Below are positions 1 to 6,955 of a stretch of DNA of 26,750 nt, piece by piece; within the stretch, counting starts at the first letter, position 1; each line of letters begins with the position of its first letter. The translations under genes and the position numbers were made by a program. The DNA comes from a virus. A model generated the notes under the pieces. That model did not search any database. It was given only the letters and a program-made list of their open reading frames with translations, and was not told where the DNA came from. The stretch is from positions 1-26,750 of IMG/VR virus record IMGVR_UViG_3300025466_000152. One strand, 5' to 3'.

Positions 1-1436
1 CATTTGCTCTACAAAGCCTAGTTGGATCAAACGGAAATAATGTAGCAGTTGGTGGCAGTTGTCTAACTGGTTTAACCACGGGATCTAATAACGTCGCCGT
101 AGGTGCTGGAGTTGGTAGTGGATTTTTTGGTCTTGGTACTGGTTCATATAATGTGCTTATTGGTAACTCAGCAGCAACTTCATATTCTGGATCAGAATCA
201 AGCAATATTTTGATCAATAATGGGGGTAGTAATGGTGAAAATAATACGCTCCGTATCGGTGCCGGAACTGGTTCCGGTAATCAGCAATTAGCATCATCTT
301 ATATTTCAGGAATTAATGGCGTCAACGTCTCTTCGTCAACTCAAACAGTAGTAACCATGACTTCTGGATCTGATCAACTTGGTACTGCAGTCTTGACTTC
401 TGGAAGTGGAATTAGCATAACTCCCGGAGCAAACACGATTACGATTGCAGCAACTGGCGGTGGCGGAGCTGGAACTATTACAGGCAATACTGGTGGAGCT
501 ATATCGCAATCAGCTGGCAATTGGAATCTAGTAACTGCTAATACTAATATTGGCGTAGTGGGATCTGGATCTACCTTAACCATGGATTGGACTGGTGATG
601 CAAACTCAAATATTCTAGTAGGCGCTACAGGGGCTATTACTACTGGGGAAAATAATACTGGATTTGGGAATCTTGCTCTTGATTCTATTGTATCTGGCTC
701 AAATAACACTGCTGTTGGAGAATATGCTCTTGGTGTATGTATAGGTGGCAACAATAATACTGCAATTGGTAGCTTAGCTCTCTCTGGCATCGGAGGCGGT
801 GCCGGCACTGATAGTGGCAACACTGCAATAGGATATAATGCACTAACTACTTTGGCAGCTGGTGGAGCGAATACCGGCAATACCGCAATAGGATATAATG
901 CCGGACAGAATGCAGAGGAATCTTCATATTTAACGCTATTGGGATATCAAGCTGGTATTAATTATGATACCACTGAAGCTAATAATATTCTTATTAATAG
1001 TAATGGTGTTGTTTCTGAATCTAATGTACTTCGTATTTGCGACGCTGCAAATACTTCTACTGGAACGGGATTATCTGCTTCTTATATCGGTGGTATTACT
1101 GGAGTTTCAGTAACAGGCGCAGCAGTTATTGTTTCAACCGGTGATCAACTGGGCGTTACGGTATCTTCACGTAAATTCAAAGACAATATTGAAGATATGG
1201 GATCAGCGAGTGAAGCAATCTATAATCTCAGGCCGACTACATTTACCTACAAAGGATCAACTGAGACACGCTATGGACTCATTGCCGAAGAAGTAGCTGA
1301 AGTTATGCCGAATCTTGTCGTATATGACAAATCTGGTGATCCTCAGACTGTTATGTATCATGAATTGCCTGCATTGTTATTGAATGAGATTCAAAAATTG
1401 AGAAAAGAGATTGATGAACTTAAGAAAGGGAAGTAA
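1..1436 (+). CDS. Tail fibre/spike with S74 chaperone, 5' partial
   Basis: The frame is open from base 3, so the gene begins before the window. The first in-frame ATG at 153 is internal, because the same Gly/Asn-rich repeat runs upstream of it. The shaft has YadA-head-like repeats of about 15 residues (GSNNTAVGEYAL, GNNNTAIGSLAL, GNTAIGYNAL), which in this family form trimeric beta-solenoids. The last ~95 residues are a Peptidase_S74 intramolecular chaperone: the motif SSRKFKDNI gives a Ser and a Lys five residues later, the family's autocleavage pair, followed by RYGLIAEEV and a C-terminal coiled coil. The chaperone trimerises the fibre and then cuts itself off. The stop overlaps the next start (TAATG), so translation is probably coupled. 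The host receptor cannot be read from the sequence. Confidence 0.9.
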   Translation, partial: FALQSLVGSNGNNVAVGGSCLTGLTTGSNNVAVGAGVGSGFFGLGTGSYNVLIGNSAATSYSGSESSNILINNGGSNGENNTLRIGAGTGSGNQQLASSYISGINGVNVSSSTQTVVTMTSGSDQLGTAVLTSGSGISITPGANTITIAATGGGGAGTITGNTGGAISQSAGNWNLVTANTNIGVVGSGSTLTMDWTGDANSNILVGATGAITTGENNTGFGNLALDSIVSGSNNTAVGEYALGVCIGGNNNTAIGSLALSGIGGGAGTDSGNTAIGYNALTTLAAGGANTGNTAIGYNAGQNAEESSYLTLLGYQAGINYDTTEANNILINSNGVVSESNVLRICDAANTSTGTGLSASYIGGITGVSVTGAAVIVSTGDQLGVTVSSRKFKDNIEDMGSASEAIYNLRPTTFTYKGSTETRYGLIAEEVAEVMPNLVVYDKSGDPQTVMYHELPALLLNEIQKLRKEIDELKKGK

Positions 1437-2854
1437 TGAGCAATGGATTATCAAGCATTGGCGCATTAGCCTATCAAGGCACGAATGCTCCTACGCCTCC
1501 AAATACAGCCAGTTATAAACGAGCGCCAACGCCAAATGACTATCAAGGATTTTCAGTTGGTGATTTCTGGATATATAGAGTCTCTAAAACAGCAAACAAT
1601 AGTCTTCTTTATGTCCTTATGGGCGTAGCAGGCAATGTTGCAGATTGGGTTCTTTTAAGTAATTCCATTGGTGTGGTTACTAATCTTGAAACCGATGACG
1701 GACATATTGTAACTCCTACAGCAGGAGTGATTAATATTTTAGGAGGAACTGGCATTGCTACTACGGGCACAGTCGGACCTAATACCGTTACTATATCTAC
1801 TGCTGGCGACGTAGCTACTTCATATATAACTAACCCTGCTACTGGCACTGCGGTTCCTGTTGCTGGTGTGTTAACCTTCGCAGGTACTGGTGGAGCTGTC
1901 ATATCTGCAGCAGGATCAACGATAACAGTTAATGCTGGATCTACTGGTGACGTAACCGGATTGCACACTCAAGATGGTCATACTGTAACTCCTACAGCTG
2001 GAGTGATTAACATATCTGGTGGAAATAATTTAACCACTACTGGTACGGTTGGTCCTAATACAGCAACTATAAGCTTGTCTGGCATTACTCAGCATTCGCT
2101 TCAAGTTGGTGGAGCATCAAATGCATTAACTCAGCTTGGCGTTGCTACTAATGGGCAGTTAGCAATTGGTTCAACCGGAGCTGATCCGGTGCTTGCTACA
2201 TTGACGGCGGGAACTGGTGTGACCATAACGAATGGAGCTGGATCAATAACAATTGCTGCTTCAGGAGTTGACGCGCAATCATTTCCTACAGATTCAGGAA
2301 CAGCTACTCCATCAAGTGGTGTATTGAATGTTAATGGGAATGGTACTGGTGGAAGTATATCTACTACTGGATCTGGGAATACTATTCATATAACTGATAT
2401 TAACAAGCCAGCTTTCCTGGTGGTTCCTACCTCTTCAGCAACAAATGCAACTGGCGATGGGACTTTTTTTACCGTTCCATGGGCAACAGCACTGACTAAT
2501 GTTGGATCATATTTCAATACTGGAACTTATACTTTTACTGCTCCTGTTAATGGTTTGTATTATTTTGGATCTTCAATATCTCTTCAAAATCTTGGCGTTT
2601 CATTTACTCAAGGTGCTACATTCTTCGTTACTACTTCAATTGGTTATGAATATCTAACAGGAAATCTCGGAGTAATTCAGGATGCTAATAATCAGTATTC
2701 TATAATCAATCATGTTTTGACTCCTATGAGTGCTGGTGATACATGCTATGTACAAGTATCGGTTGCAGGAGGCACTAAAACTATAACAGTTGCCGGTGGA
2801 CATTCAGGTAATACTGGAAGTTGGTTTTATGGATATTTAGTACAAGTAACCTAA
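1436..2854 (+). CDS. Repeat-rich tail fibre with C1q/TNF-like tip
   Basis: A 472-residue Gly/Thr/Ser-rich fibre-like protein. Two near-identical modules (core TPTAGVINI, then TTGTVGPNT) lie around residues 85-120 and 177-212. A third, diverged copy precedes the C-terminal domain. From about residue 325 the chain changes to a jelly-roll-like region with TGTYTFTAPVNGLYYFG and a final GSWFYGYLVQ, the usual look of C1q-like trimeric domains, which often bind ligand at fibre tips. The gene starts on the last base of the upstream fibre stop. Role inferred: second fibre or tip subunit contacting the host surface. The shaft composition is typical, but assignment of the C1q fold is by eye. Confidence 0.8.
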   Translation: MSNGLSSIGALAYQGTNAPTPPNTASYKRAPTPNDYQGFSVGDFWIYRVSKTANNSLLYVLMGVAGNVADWVLLSNSIGVVTNLETDDGHIVTPTAGVINILGGTGIATTGTVGPNTVTISTAGDVATSYITNPATGTAVPVAGVLTFAGTGGAVISAAGSTITVNAGSTGDVTGLHTQDGHTVTPTAGVINISGGNNLTTTGTVGPNTATISLSGITQHSLQVGGASNALTQLGVATNGQLAIGSTGADPVLATLTAGTGVTITNGAGSITIAASGVDAQSFPTDSGTATPSSGVLNVNGNGTGGSISTTGSGNTIHITDINKPAFLVVPTSSATNATGDGTFFTVPWATALTNVGSYFNTGTYTFTAPVNGLYYFGSSISLQNLGVSFTQGATFFVTTSIGYEYLTGNLGVIQDANNQYSIINHVLTPMSAGDTCYVQVSVAGGTKTITVAGGHSGNTGSWFYGYLVQVT

Positions 2855-2868
2855 TATAAGGAGACTGT

Positions 2869-3045
2869 ATGTCAGATACAATGAAGATGCTCATCATTGC
2901 ATTGGCTTTAGCTGCTGTAGGAATAATTAAATATTATTACCCGGCTTATAAGGATGATAATCCCGTAGAAGTTATTGCGGAAGAGTTCATCGAATATGAG
3001 ACTGGCATACATATAGATCTCACTCCATTGTCACCAGAAAAATAG
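2869..3045 (+). CDS. Small single-pass membrane protein (58 aa)
   Basis: Starts 15 bases after the fibre stop with AAGGAG at 2858-2863. Residues ~7-21 form one hydrophobic segment, followed by Tyr/Lys residues and an acidic tail containing ETGIHIDLTPLSPEK. Small phage proteins with a membrane anchor and a tail of the ETGxxxDLTP kind occur next to fibre or lysis genes, but I know no proven function. It is the last gene of the rightward fibre operon and meets the leftward operon terminators head-on. A spanin- or holin-like role is possible but unsupported. Confidence 0.75.
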   Translation: MSDTMKMLIIALALAAVGIIKYYYPAYKDDNPVEVIAEEFIEYETGIHIDLTPLSPEK

Positions 3046-3074
3046 AAAACCCCCACGTCGCTAGAGCGTGAGGG
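3046..3074 (-). terminator. Leftward intrinsic terminator (second of two)
   Basis: CCCCCACG pairs with CGTGAGGG with one mismatch, around a short internal CGC/GCG stem. Read on the minus strand, the stem is followed by TTTTC. It lies immediately after the stop of the convergent rightward gene and backs up the stronger leftward terminator at 3141-3176. Confidence 0.55.
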
Positions 3075-3089
3075 AAAAAGGAGTTGCTC

Positions 3090-3131
3090 ATGAATGAGAA
3101 CAACCAATTTCATTATAGGGACTCTTTCTGA
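3090..3131 (+). CDS. Possible 13-residue micro-ORF
   Basis: An ATG seven bases after AAGGAG opens a 13-codon frame ending in TGA, reading MNENNQFHYRDSF. It sits between two leftward terminator hairpins. The ribosome binding site is good but the peptide is too short to judge. It could be a chance ORF. Confidence 0.2.
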   Translation: MNENNQFHYRDSF

Positions 3132-3140
3132 AATCGCAAT

Positions 3141-3176
3141 AAAAAACCCCCAACGCCTGAAGGAGGCAATTGGGGG
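3141..3176 (-). terminator. Leftward intrinsic terminator of the early operon
   Basis: CCCCCAA pairs with TTGGGGG around an inner GCCT/AGGC stem. On the minus strand the hairpin is followed by TTTTTTATT, a textbook rho-independent end. It lies 30 bases after the stop of the last leftward gene. Confidence 0.85.
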
Positions 3177-3205
3177 AGTAGATAGAAGTAAGCAGTACAC
3201 ACCAT

Positions 3206-3370
3206 CTAAGTTTTTTTTATCCCCATGAATTCCCACTGTGGATTCTCTTCATCCTTGCTGTACTGAATATATAACTGATATTCCCCTTCGCCAATATCTA
3301 CATGGCATTCAGTTCCAAACGGAGCATGATCTAATTTACTGGGAGCGCTATGACGTATTATTGGTTCCAT
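3206..3370 (-). CDS. Hypothetical acidic 54-aa protein
   Basis: Reads MEPIIRHSAPSKLDHAPFG at the start and ends QWEFMGIKKT. AGGA lies eight bases before the ATG, and the gap to the upstream gene's stop is seven bases, so it is the last cistron of the leftward operon. It has no signal peptide or membrane segment. I do not recognise a family. The YQLYIQYSKDEENPQWEF stretch suggests a small beta-rich cytoplasmic protein. Confidence 0.65.
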   Translation of the reverse strand: MEPIIRHSAPSKLDHAPFGTECHVDIGEGEYQLYIQYSKDEENPQWEFMGIKKT

Positions 3371-3377
3371 GTTATTC

Positions 3378-3815
3378 CTAGTTTAAGAGATCTAAATAAG
3401 CCATATCATATTCTAGGTCGCCGCTCACAATTTGAAACACGAGCATGAATGCCTCAGTGAATTGTGGATAACTATAAGTCCCTTCTTCAGCAAAGAACTC
3501 TAATGCACATGATTGCTCACTGCGAGATATATATGCAGCTGCATATCCTTTATCGCCATAAATGAAGTAGGTTATGATATCGCTTGATATGATCTCTGCT
3601 GATACTTCTTGATTCTCAAATCCGCATGAAAAACAAGCATGCTGCAAAGCACGTTCTATATTCATATGATTGGTGACAAATTCTGGGCAATCATGTATCT
3701 GCAATACCATGTGTAGATAGTTCTTTTGTTCTATAGTTGGTTCACTTTCTATGATGCGTACGCATCCTATAGTAAGCAGCAATAATGCAAAGCATCCCAA
3801 CAACATTTTTTTCAT
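3378..3815 (-). CDS. Secreted or lipid-anchored 145-aa protein
   Basis: Opens with MKKMLLGCFALLLLTIGC, a short basic n-region, a hydrophobic core and a Cys at residue 18. The LTIGC context is a slightly poor lipobox (Thr at -3), so it is a lipoprotein or a plain exported protein. The mature part has several Cys residues (including ACFSCGFE) and an acidic C terminus, and no recognised domain. AAGGAG lies seven bases before the ATG. It sits downstream of three tiny membrane-protein genes, so an envelope role such as lysis accessory or superinfection exclusion is plausible. Confidence 0.75.
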   Translation of the reverse strand: MKKMLLGCFALLLLTIGCVRIIESEPTIEQKNYLHMVLQIHDCPEFVTNHMNIERALQHACFSCGFENQEVSAEIISSDIITYFIYGDKGYAAAYISRSEQSCALEFFAEEGTYSYPQFTEAFMLVFQIVSGDLEYDMAYLDLLN

Positions 3816-3826
3816 TACGTCTCCTT

Positions 3827-3916
3827 TTATAACACGTATAACAATACCATGCAGATACCGATAACCATTACCATTGTTAACTTAAAGATTATAGTCAGCC
3901 AAGTATTGAGATCCAT
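3827..3916 (-). CDS. Membrane micro-protein (29 aa)
   Basis: MDLNTWLTIIFKLTMVMV then a second half ending VLLYVL is nearly all one transmembrane helix. The ATG is two bases after the stop of the 42-aa gene, and its own stop overlaps the start of the AAGGAG that serves the next gene, so spacing is operon-like. Function is unknown. Real expression is likely from context, but the length makes it uncertain. Confidence 0.45.
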   Translation of the reverse strand: MDLNTWLTIIFKLTMVMVIGICMVLLYVL

Positions 3917-3918
3917 GA

Positions 3919-4047
3919 TTACTCTTTAAACAATTTTTCAAAAATTAGATACACCAAACTAATCCCCAACCCAAATAGCAATACCACTATCCCAAGAAAG
4001 AACCATATAACAAATTCCAGCTTATCCAAAAACTCATTGAGCGGCAT
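3919..4047 (-). CDS. Membrane micro-protein (42 aa), possible holin-like
   Basis: Starts MPLNEFLDKLEFVIWFF, followed by one long hydrophobic helix with Gly spacing and a short charged tail (EKLFKE). AAAGGA lies eight bases upstream. It is the first of two adjacent tiny single-span proteins before an exported protein. The size and shape fit small phage membrane proteins such as holins or inhibitors, but no motif decides between them. Confidence 0.55.
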   Translation of the reverse strand: MPLNEFLDKLEFVIWFFLGIVVLLFGLGISLVYLIFEKLFKE

Positions 4048-4059
4048 TACTACTTTCCT

Positions 4060-4251
4060 TTATTTCATTCTTTGTTCTAACGCCAAATGAAGATCAATGT
4101 CTGGACAGAATTCTCCGGCAGGACAAATTTTACACATCCAAGGTTCCCTGGCCATCATTTTTCGTTTTTGTTTATCTTCTTTTTTCCATTGCCTCACTAA
4201 GTCATAAGAAGGCTCAAAAAAATGCCGATGTAATTTTTTAAAGAAGCTCAT
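4060..4251 (-). CDS. Small Cys-containing hypothetical protein (63 aa)
   Basis: The start chosen is MSFFKKLHRHFFEPSYDL, because AAAGGA stands seven bases before it. An upstream in-frame ATG at 4284 has no ribosome binding site and lies in sequence resembling the start of the neighbouring HNH gene. The protein is basic, then has a Cys cluster WMCKICPAGEFC (CxxC...C) that could bind metal, and a His/Glu tail. I do not recognise it. It lies seven bases past the 42-aa gene's start region, in the same leftward operon. Confidence 0.6.
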   Translation of the reverse strand: MSFFKKLHRHFFEPSYDLVRQWKKEDKQKRKMMAREPWMCKICPAGEFCPDIDLHLALEQRMK

Positions 4252-4290
4252 GTGTATTCCTTTGGTACTATTATTTGGTACCATCCCTTT

Positions 4291-4923
4291 TTATATATGT
4301 TTCCATAATTGTTTGGTAACAATTTTTTGTATTAATTCTTTTGTTACACCATATTTTTCAGCTATATCTTTATTTAATAATCCTTGATTTCTGTATTCAC
4401 GGATATCATAAATATCTTTTTCTTTTAATTTTGAACGCGGATGATTTTCGCCTTTTAATCCATGATCTTTCTTGACAGGCAATATAGTATGTATAGCATT
4501 CCAAATTGCGGAAGTATGGCAATTATATTCTTTAGCAAGATCAGTCTGTCTGGTTCCTGAAAGATATTTATTAACTATTTCAGCGCGTTTGTAAGAAGGT
4601 ATTTTATTATTCGAACGCTGTTCTGCATAAAGAGTTCTTCCCTTTCTTACCATATCATCCATATTTTCTTTGTGCGTTCCTAACCATAGATGATTTGGAT
4701 TTGCACATGCAGGATTATCGCATCGATGACATACACACATTCCTTTTGGTATATCACCTTTAAATAATGCATATGATAATCGATGAACTTTCCAAGAAGA
4801 TTTTTCTACCCAAACGTTTCCATATCCATCATCATTCAAAGATCTTTTCCAAATCCAACATTGATCTTTGTATTCAATATTATTGAGAATCTTTTGAATA
4901 TATTTTTCTTTGTTTGGGACCAT
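4291..4923 (-). CDS. Free-standing HNH homing endonuclease
   Basis: A 210-residue protein. Residues 44-51 (WKVHRLSY) and 63-83 form an HNH_3-type nuclease: CHRCDNPACANPNHLWLGT has the paired Cys (65, 68, 73), the N-x-x-H and the conserved GT/KENM continuation. The rest holds two resolvase-type helix-turn-helix repeats (SGTRQTDLAKEYNCHTSAIW near 117-136 and GLLNKDIAEKYGVTKELIQK near 180-200), as in target-binding tails of homing endonucleases. It sits between the ERF gene and a small gene in an otherwise tight operon and has only a weak GGGAA ribosome site. It is probably a mobile insertion cutting a related phage at this locus. Confidence 0.9.
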   Translation of the reverse strand: MVPNKEKYIQKILNNIEYKDQCWIWKRSLNDDGYGNVWVEKSSWKVHRLSYALFKGDIPKGMCVCHRCDNPACANPNHLWLGTHKENMDDMVRKGRTLYAEQRSNNKIPSYKRAEIVNKYLSGTRQTDLAKEYNCHTSAIWNAIHTILPVKKDHGLKGENHPRSKLKEKDIYDIREYRNQGLLNKDIAEKYGVTKELIQKIVTKQLWKHI

Positions 4924-4926
4924 AGA

Positions 4927-5664
4927 TTATTTCCCATTGCGAAGTTGTTTAATTTCTCTGATTCTTTTTATTGCAGGGAAGTATTTTGTCTTGGGAAGGT
5001 CGGCCAAATTCTGCAGTTTCAATCCATCCAATATCATCTCTGCTATATCTGGATATTCAGCGAGTTCGTAGTTTATCTCGTCAAGTTGTTCGGTTGTAAT
5101 AACTTCTGGAGTATCATCTTTTGCGTTGTACTTGGTATTGAGTGCAGTTCCTTTTGCATAGACTTCTCTACTAGTTGCTACTGCTGCTTCACCATCATCA
5201 TCTTCATCACCAACAACCACACCAACCAACGAAACATAACATACGCGCTTCATATATGTAATTGTTGAAGAGATTGATTGTACGTCATTTTTAGCAGGTA
5301 CAATGCGCACTTTAGATTGAACCCATTCTCCTGATGTATGCATCATCTTGGTGATCAACCATTTACCATCATCAGCATCGATAATCATCTGCATGACTGA
5401 TAAACCATTCTTGGTTAATGCTGGACGTGAAGCTTGCACTACTGACATAAGATCAGCATAAGCACTCTTGAAGTATGGATTATTCTTGTTTTCACCAGCA
5501 ACTGCAAAGTCAGCCTGAGCTTTAGCTAAAGCAGTAGCAAGCTCTTTGATCTCCACCGATGAATTTGCCTCAGGTTGCACGATCTTACTCGAGTTGAGTA
5601 TGTCTATCTTCTTGGAAAGATCGTTGATCATATCCTGAATTTTAATGAGTTCCATTGTTTCCAT
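4927..5664 (-). CDS. erf: ERF-family single-strand annealing protein
   Basis: The N-terminal 25 residues may form a coiled coil (KIQDMINDLSKKIDIL). Residues ~42-170 match the ERF recombinase family: ALAKAQADFAVAGENKNNPY, FKSAYADLMSVV, RPALTKNGLSVMQ, and an SSTITYMKRVCYVSLVGV helix before an Asp-rich loop GDEDDDGE. ERF proteins anneal complementary single strands in phage recombination and genome circularisation. AGGAG lies nine bases before the ATG, which overlaps the stop of the upstream zinc-finger gene (TAATG). The C-terminal region (~185-240) looks like a helical tail. RusA on the other strand could resolve its products. Confidence 0.92.
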   Translation of the reverse strand: METMELIKIQDMINDLSKKIDILNSSKIVQPEANSSVEIKELATALAKAQADFAVAGENKNNPYFKSAYADLMSVVQASRPALTKNGLSVMQMIIDADDGKWLITKMMHTSGEWVQSKVRIVPAKNDVQSISSTITYMKRVCYVSLVGVVVGDEDDDGEAAVATSREVYAKGTALNTKYNAKDDTPEVITTEQLDEINYELAEYPDIAEMILDGLKLQNLADLPKTKYFPAIKRIREIKQLRNGK

Positions 5665-5831
5665 TACTTGTTTCTCCTATTGAATTTCATATCCTCTACA
5701 ACATCCATCAAATGTTGATCCCAACAATCTTCTGAACAGAATTGGGCGACTTCATTATTCACATGTTTAACGACTATATCGCTGACTTCATATTCTTCAA
5801 AGCACCATTCGCATCGTTTAATGTTGTCCAT
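5664..5831 (-). CDS. Mini zinc-finger protein, copy 3 (55 aa)
   Basis: The start MDNIKRCEWCFEEYEVSD is chosen over the longer frame because it parallels the neighbouring paralogue and has AGGA seven bases upstream. Cys pairs CEWC and FCSEDC give a CxxC...FCSxxC pattern like FCS or treble-clef zinc fingers. At the DNA level its first ~45 bases closely match those of the 5834-6025 gene. It overlaps the upstream stop by a few bases and is coupled to erf by TAATG. A protein- or nucleic-acid-binding role next to a recombinase is a guess. Confidence 0.75.
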   Translation of the reverse strand: MDNIKRCEWCFEEYEVSDIVVKHVNNEVAQFCSEDCWDQHLMDVVEDMKFNRRNK

Positions 5832-5833
5832 CG

Positions 5834-6025
5834 TTAATCCTGTGCAATTATGTCTACCTTCTCTAATCTTTTCAGTATTACTTTCTCCATACAATCAATT
5901 GAGCAGAATTCTAGATCTTCTTTTATTCCATCGATCTCATAGAGAAAAACATTCGGATTTTCAATATCAGATTTATCAGTGTCATATTCCTTAAAACACA
6001 ACTCGCATTGCTTAATGTTGTCCAT
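5834..6025 (-). CDS. Mini zinc-finger protein, copy 2 (63 aa)
   Basis: Begins MDNIKQCELCFKEYDTDKSD and carries CELC...FCSIDC with a longer acidic loop between the Cys pairs than copy 3. The near-identical start to copy 3 suggests a recent tandem duplication. It directly abuts copy 1 (the stop of one and the ATG of the next are adjacent). Confidence 0.75.
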   Translation of the reverse strand: MDNIKQCELCFKEYDTDKSDIENPNVFLYEIDGIKEDLEFCSIDCMEKVILKRLEKVDIIAQD

Positions 6026-6220
6026 TTATTTCCTTTTGCATGCTTCTAATTCATTAATCGTCCATTGTTCTAGGCAATATTCCGAACAAAGATAATCACT
6101 TGTTTCATAATCCTTTTCACGAGATGAAAGCTTTTTATGTTCGCTCAATTTGAAGGTGTACTTTTGTTCTTCTCCGATATCGATATTAGCCCAGCACTCT
6201 TTGCAAACTTTTTGTTCCAT
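6026..6220 (-). CDS. Mini zinc-finger protein, copy 1 (64 aa)
   Basis: MEQKVCKECWANIDIGEE with CKEC, then LCSEYC: the same CxxC...CSxxC layout as the two following genes, but more diverged. The C terminus WTINELEACKRK is helical. The ATG follows the stop of the 96-aa gene within two bases, so all belong to one transcript. Confidence 0.75.
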   Translation of the reverse strand: MEQKVCKECWANIDIGEEQKYTFKLSEHKKLSSREKDYETSDYLCSEYCLEQWTINELEACKRK

Positions 6221-6221
6221 A

Positions 6222-6512
6222 TTAATCCTCTATTTTAGCTTTCTTTCCTCTATCATCACATCCACAAGCCCAAGGACACTTTATATCGCCGTCTTTTGGT
6301 ATTGGTTTAAATCCTTTATGAACATATTGCCAGCTATGAATAGAATAAACATCATCTGACAATGCCATAAATGCGTATTGTGCCATGGTATATTTATTCA
6401 ATACATTTAACATTTCAGGCGTCATATCTTTAAAATCTATAGACGAATGCATCTTATAAATCGCTGATGCTAAATCATTAAGAGCTTTTCCCAATTGTTC
6501 TACTCGTTCCAT
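6222..6512 (-). CDS. Hypothetical 96-aa protein, first gene of leftward operon
   Basis: A mostly helical N-terminal two thirds (MERVEQLGKALNDLASAIYK) is followed by a Cys-containing end, CPWACGCDD, that may bind metal. GAAGGG lies about seven bases before the ATG. As the first cistron after the divergent control region it should be expressed early. I do not recognise a family. Confidence 0.65.
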   Translation of the reverse strand: MERVEQLGKALNDLASAIYKMHSSIDFKDMTPEMLNVLNKYTMAQYAFMALSDDVYSIHSWQYVHKGFKPIPKDGDIKCPWACGCDDRGKKAKIED

Positions 6513-6543
6513 AATTTTCCCTTCGGTTTAACTTCTATCTACT

Positions 6544-6596
6544 ATTATATTAACATATATTGTATCATTTGCAATCAAATTATAATATGTTATAAT
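6544..6596. promoter_or_regulatory. Divergent control region A with palindromic operator
   Basis: Rightward promoter: TTGCAA (6569-6574), 16-base spacer, TATAAT (6591-6596). TTGCAA is its own complement, so it also serves as -35 for a weaker leftward promoter with ATTATA (TATAAT on minus) at 6544-6549 and a long 19-base spacer. The palindrome ATTTG-CAAT-CAAAT (6567-6580) covers this shared -35. An outer pair AACATAT/ATATGTT flanks it (6552-6558, 6585-6591). It is likely bound by one of the adjacent small HTH proteins. Confidence 0.6.
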
Positions 6597-6630
6597 AGAT
6601 TCATATAGAATATTAGATTGGAGAATGATG

Positions 6631-6852
6631 ATGATTGATAAACTAGCAGAAAAAAGACAGGACTTGCTCCTGAGATTAGAGAATTTGATTGTTGATGAGC
6701 CTAAGTCAGTCAGGAGATTGGCTATAGAAATGGGGCTTCATGAGCATACTCTGAATAGCTTTATGAGGAATAATAGGGAAACTAGCATGCTAACGCTGGC
6801 TAGGATTGAGAAGTATATCTTGGGCAAGGAAAAGGGGGATAGGGATGAATAG
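6631..6852 (+). CDS. Cro-like HTH regulator A
   Basis: Three consecutive ATGs (6625, 6628, 6631) follow GGAG at 6620-6623. Only the third has a normal seven-base spacing, giving MIDKLAEKRQDLLLRLE. The helix-turn-helix is near VRRLAIEMGLHEHTLNSF with a further helix LTLARIEKYIL, as in lambda-Cro/XRE-type proteins, and the whole chain is only 73 residues, i.e. a DNA-binding domain alone. It faces away from the leftward erf operon across a palindromic operator, so it is a candidate repressor or anti-repressor of that operon. It is related in layout to the regulator at 7820. Confidence 0.75.
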   Translation: MIDKLAEKRQDLLLRLENLIVDEPKSVRRLAIEMGLHEHTLNSFMRNNRETSMLTLARIEKYILGKEKGDRDE

Positions 6853-6931
6853 GATATTTCTTTTGTTGCGTATAGGATTATTTGTCTTCCTAATGTATCG
6901 CATGATTAAAAGAGTTAGCAGAGTGTTATAA
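6845..6931 (+). CDS. Membrane micro-protein (28 aa)
   Basis: The ATG overlaps the end of the HTH gene by eight bases and is preceded by a purine-rich GGGGGATAGGG. The peptide MNRIFLLLRIGLFVFLMYRM then KRVSRVL is one hydrophobic helix with a basic tail. Its stop lies at the edge of the terminator hairpin. Coupled translation makes it credible, but it is very short. Confidence 0.4.
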   Translation: MNRIFLLLRIGLFVFLMYRMIKRVSRVL

Positions 6932-6953
6932 AGGGGGAACTTAATCCCCCTTT
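6930..6953. terminator. Bidirectional terminator between convergent genes
   Basis: AAAGGGGGA (6930-6938) pairs perfectly with TCCCCCTTT (6945-6953) around ACTTAA. The A/T runs flanking the G/C core give a short U tract in both directions, fitting its position between a rightward and a leftward transcription unit. Confidence 0.75.
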
Positions 6954-6955
6954 GC

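Noticed and set aside
374-880. 168-codon leftward frame in the first fibre gene
   Set aside because: Reverse-strand shadow of a Gly/Thr-rich repeat gene; Pro/Val-rich low-complexity product without a ribosome site.
1609-1968. 119-codon leftward frame in the second fibre gene
   Set aside because: Same kind of Pro/Val-rich shadow opposite repetitive fibre sequence.
2946-3236. 96-codon leftward frame
   Set aside because: Runs through both terminators and the end of the 54-aa gene, and opposite the 58-aa gene; no ribosome site.
4783-5268. 161-codon rightward frame
   Set aside because: Antisense to the HNH and ERF genes; Phe/Ile/Cys-rich product typical of a shadow.
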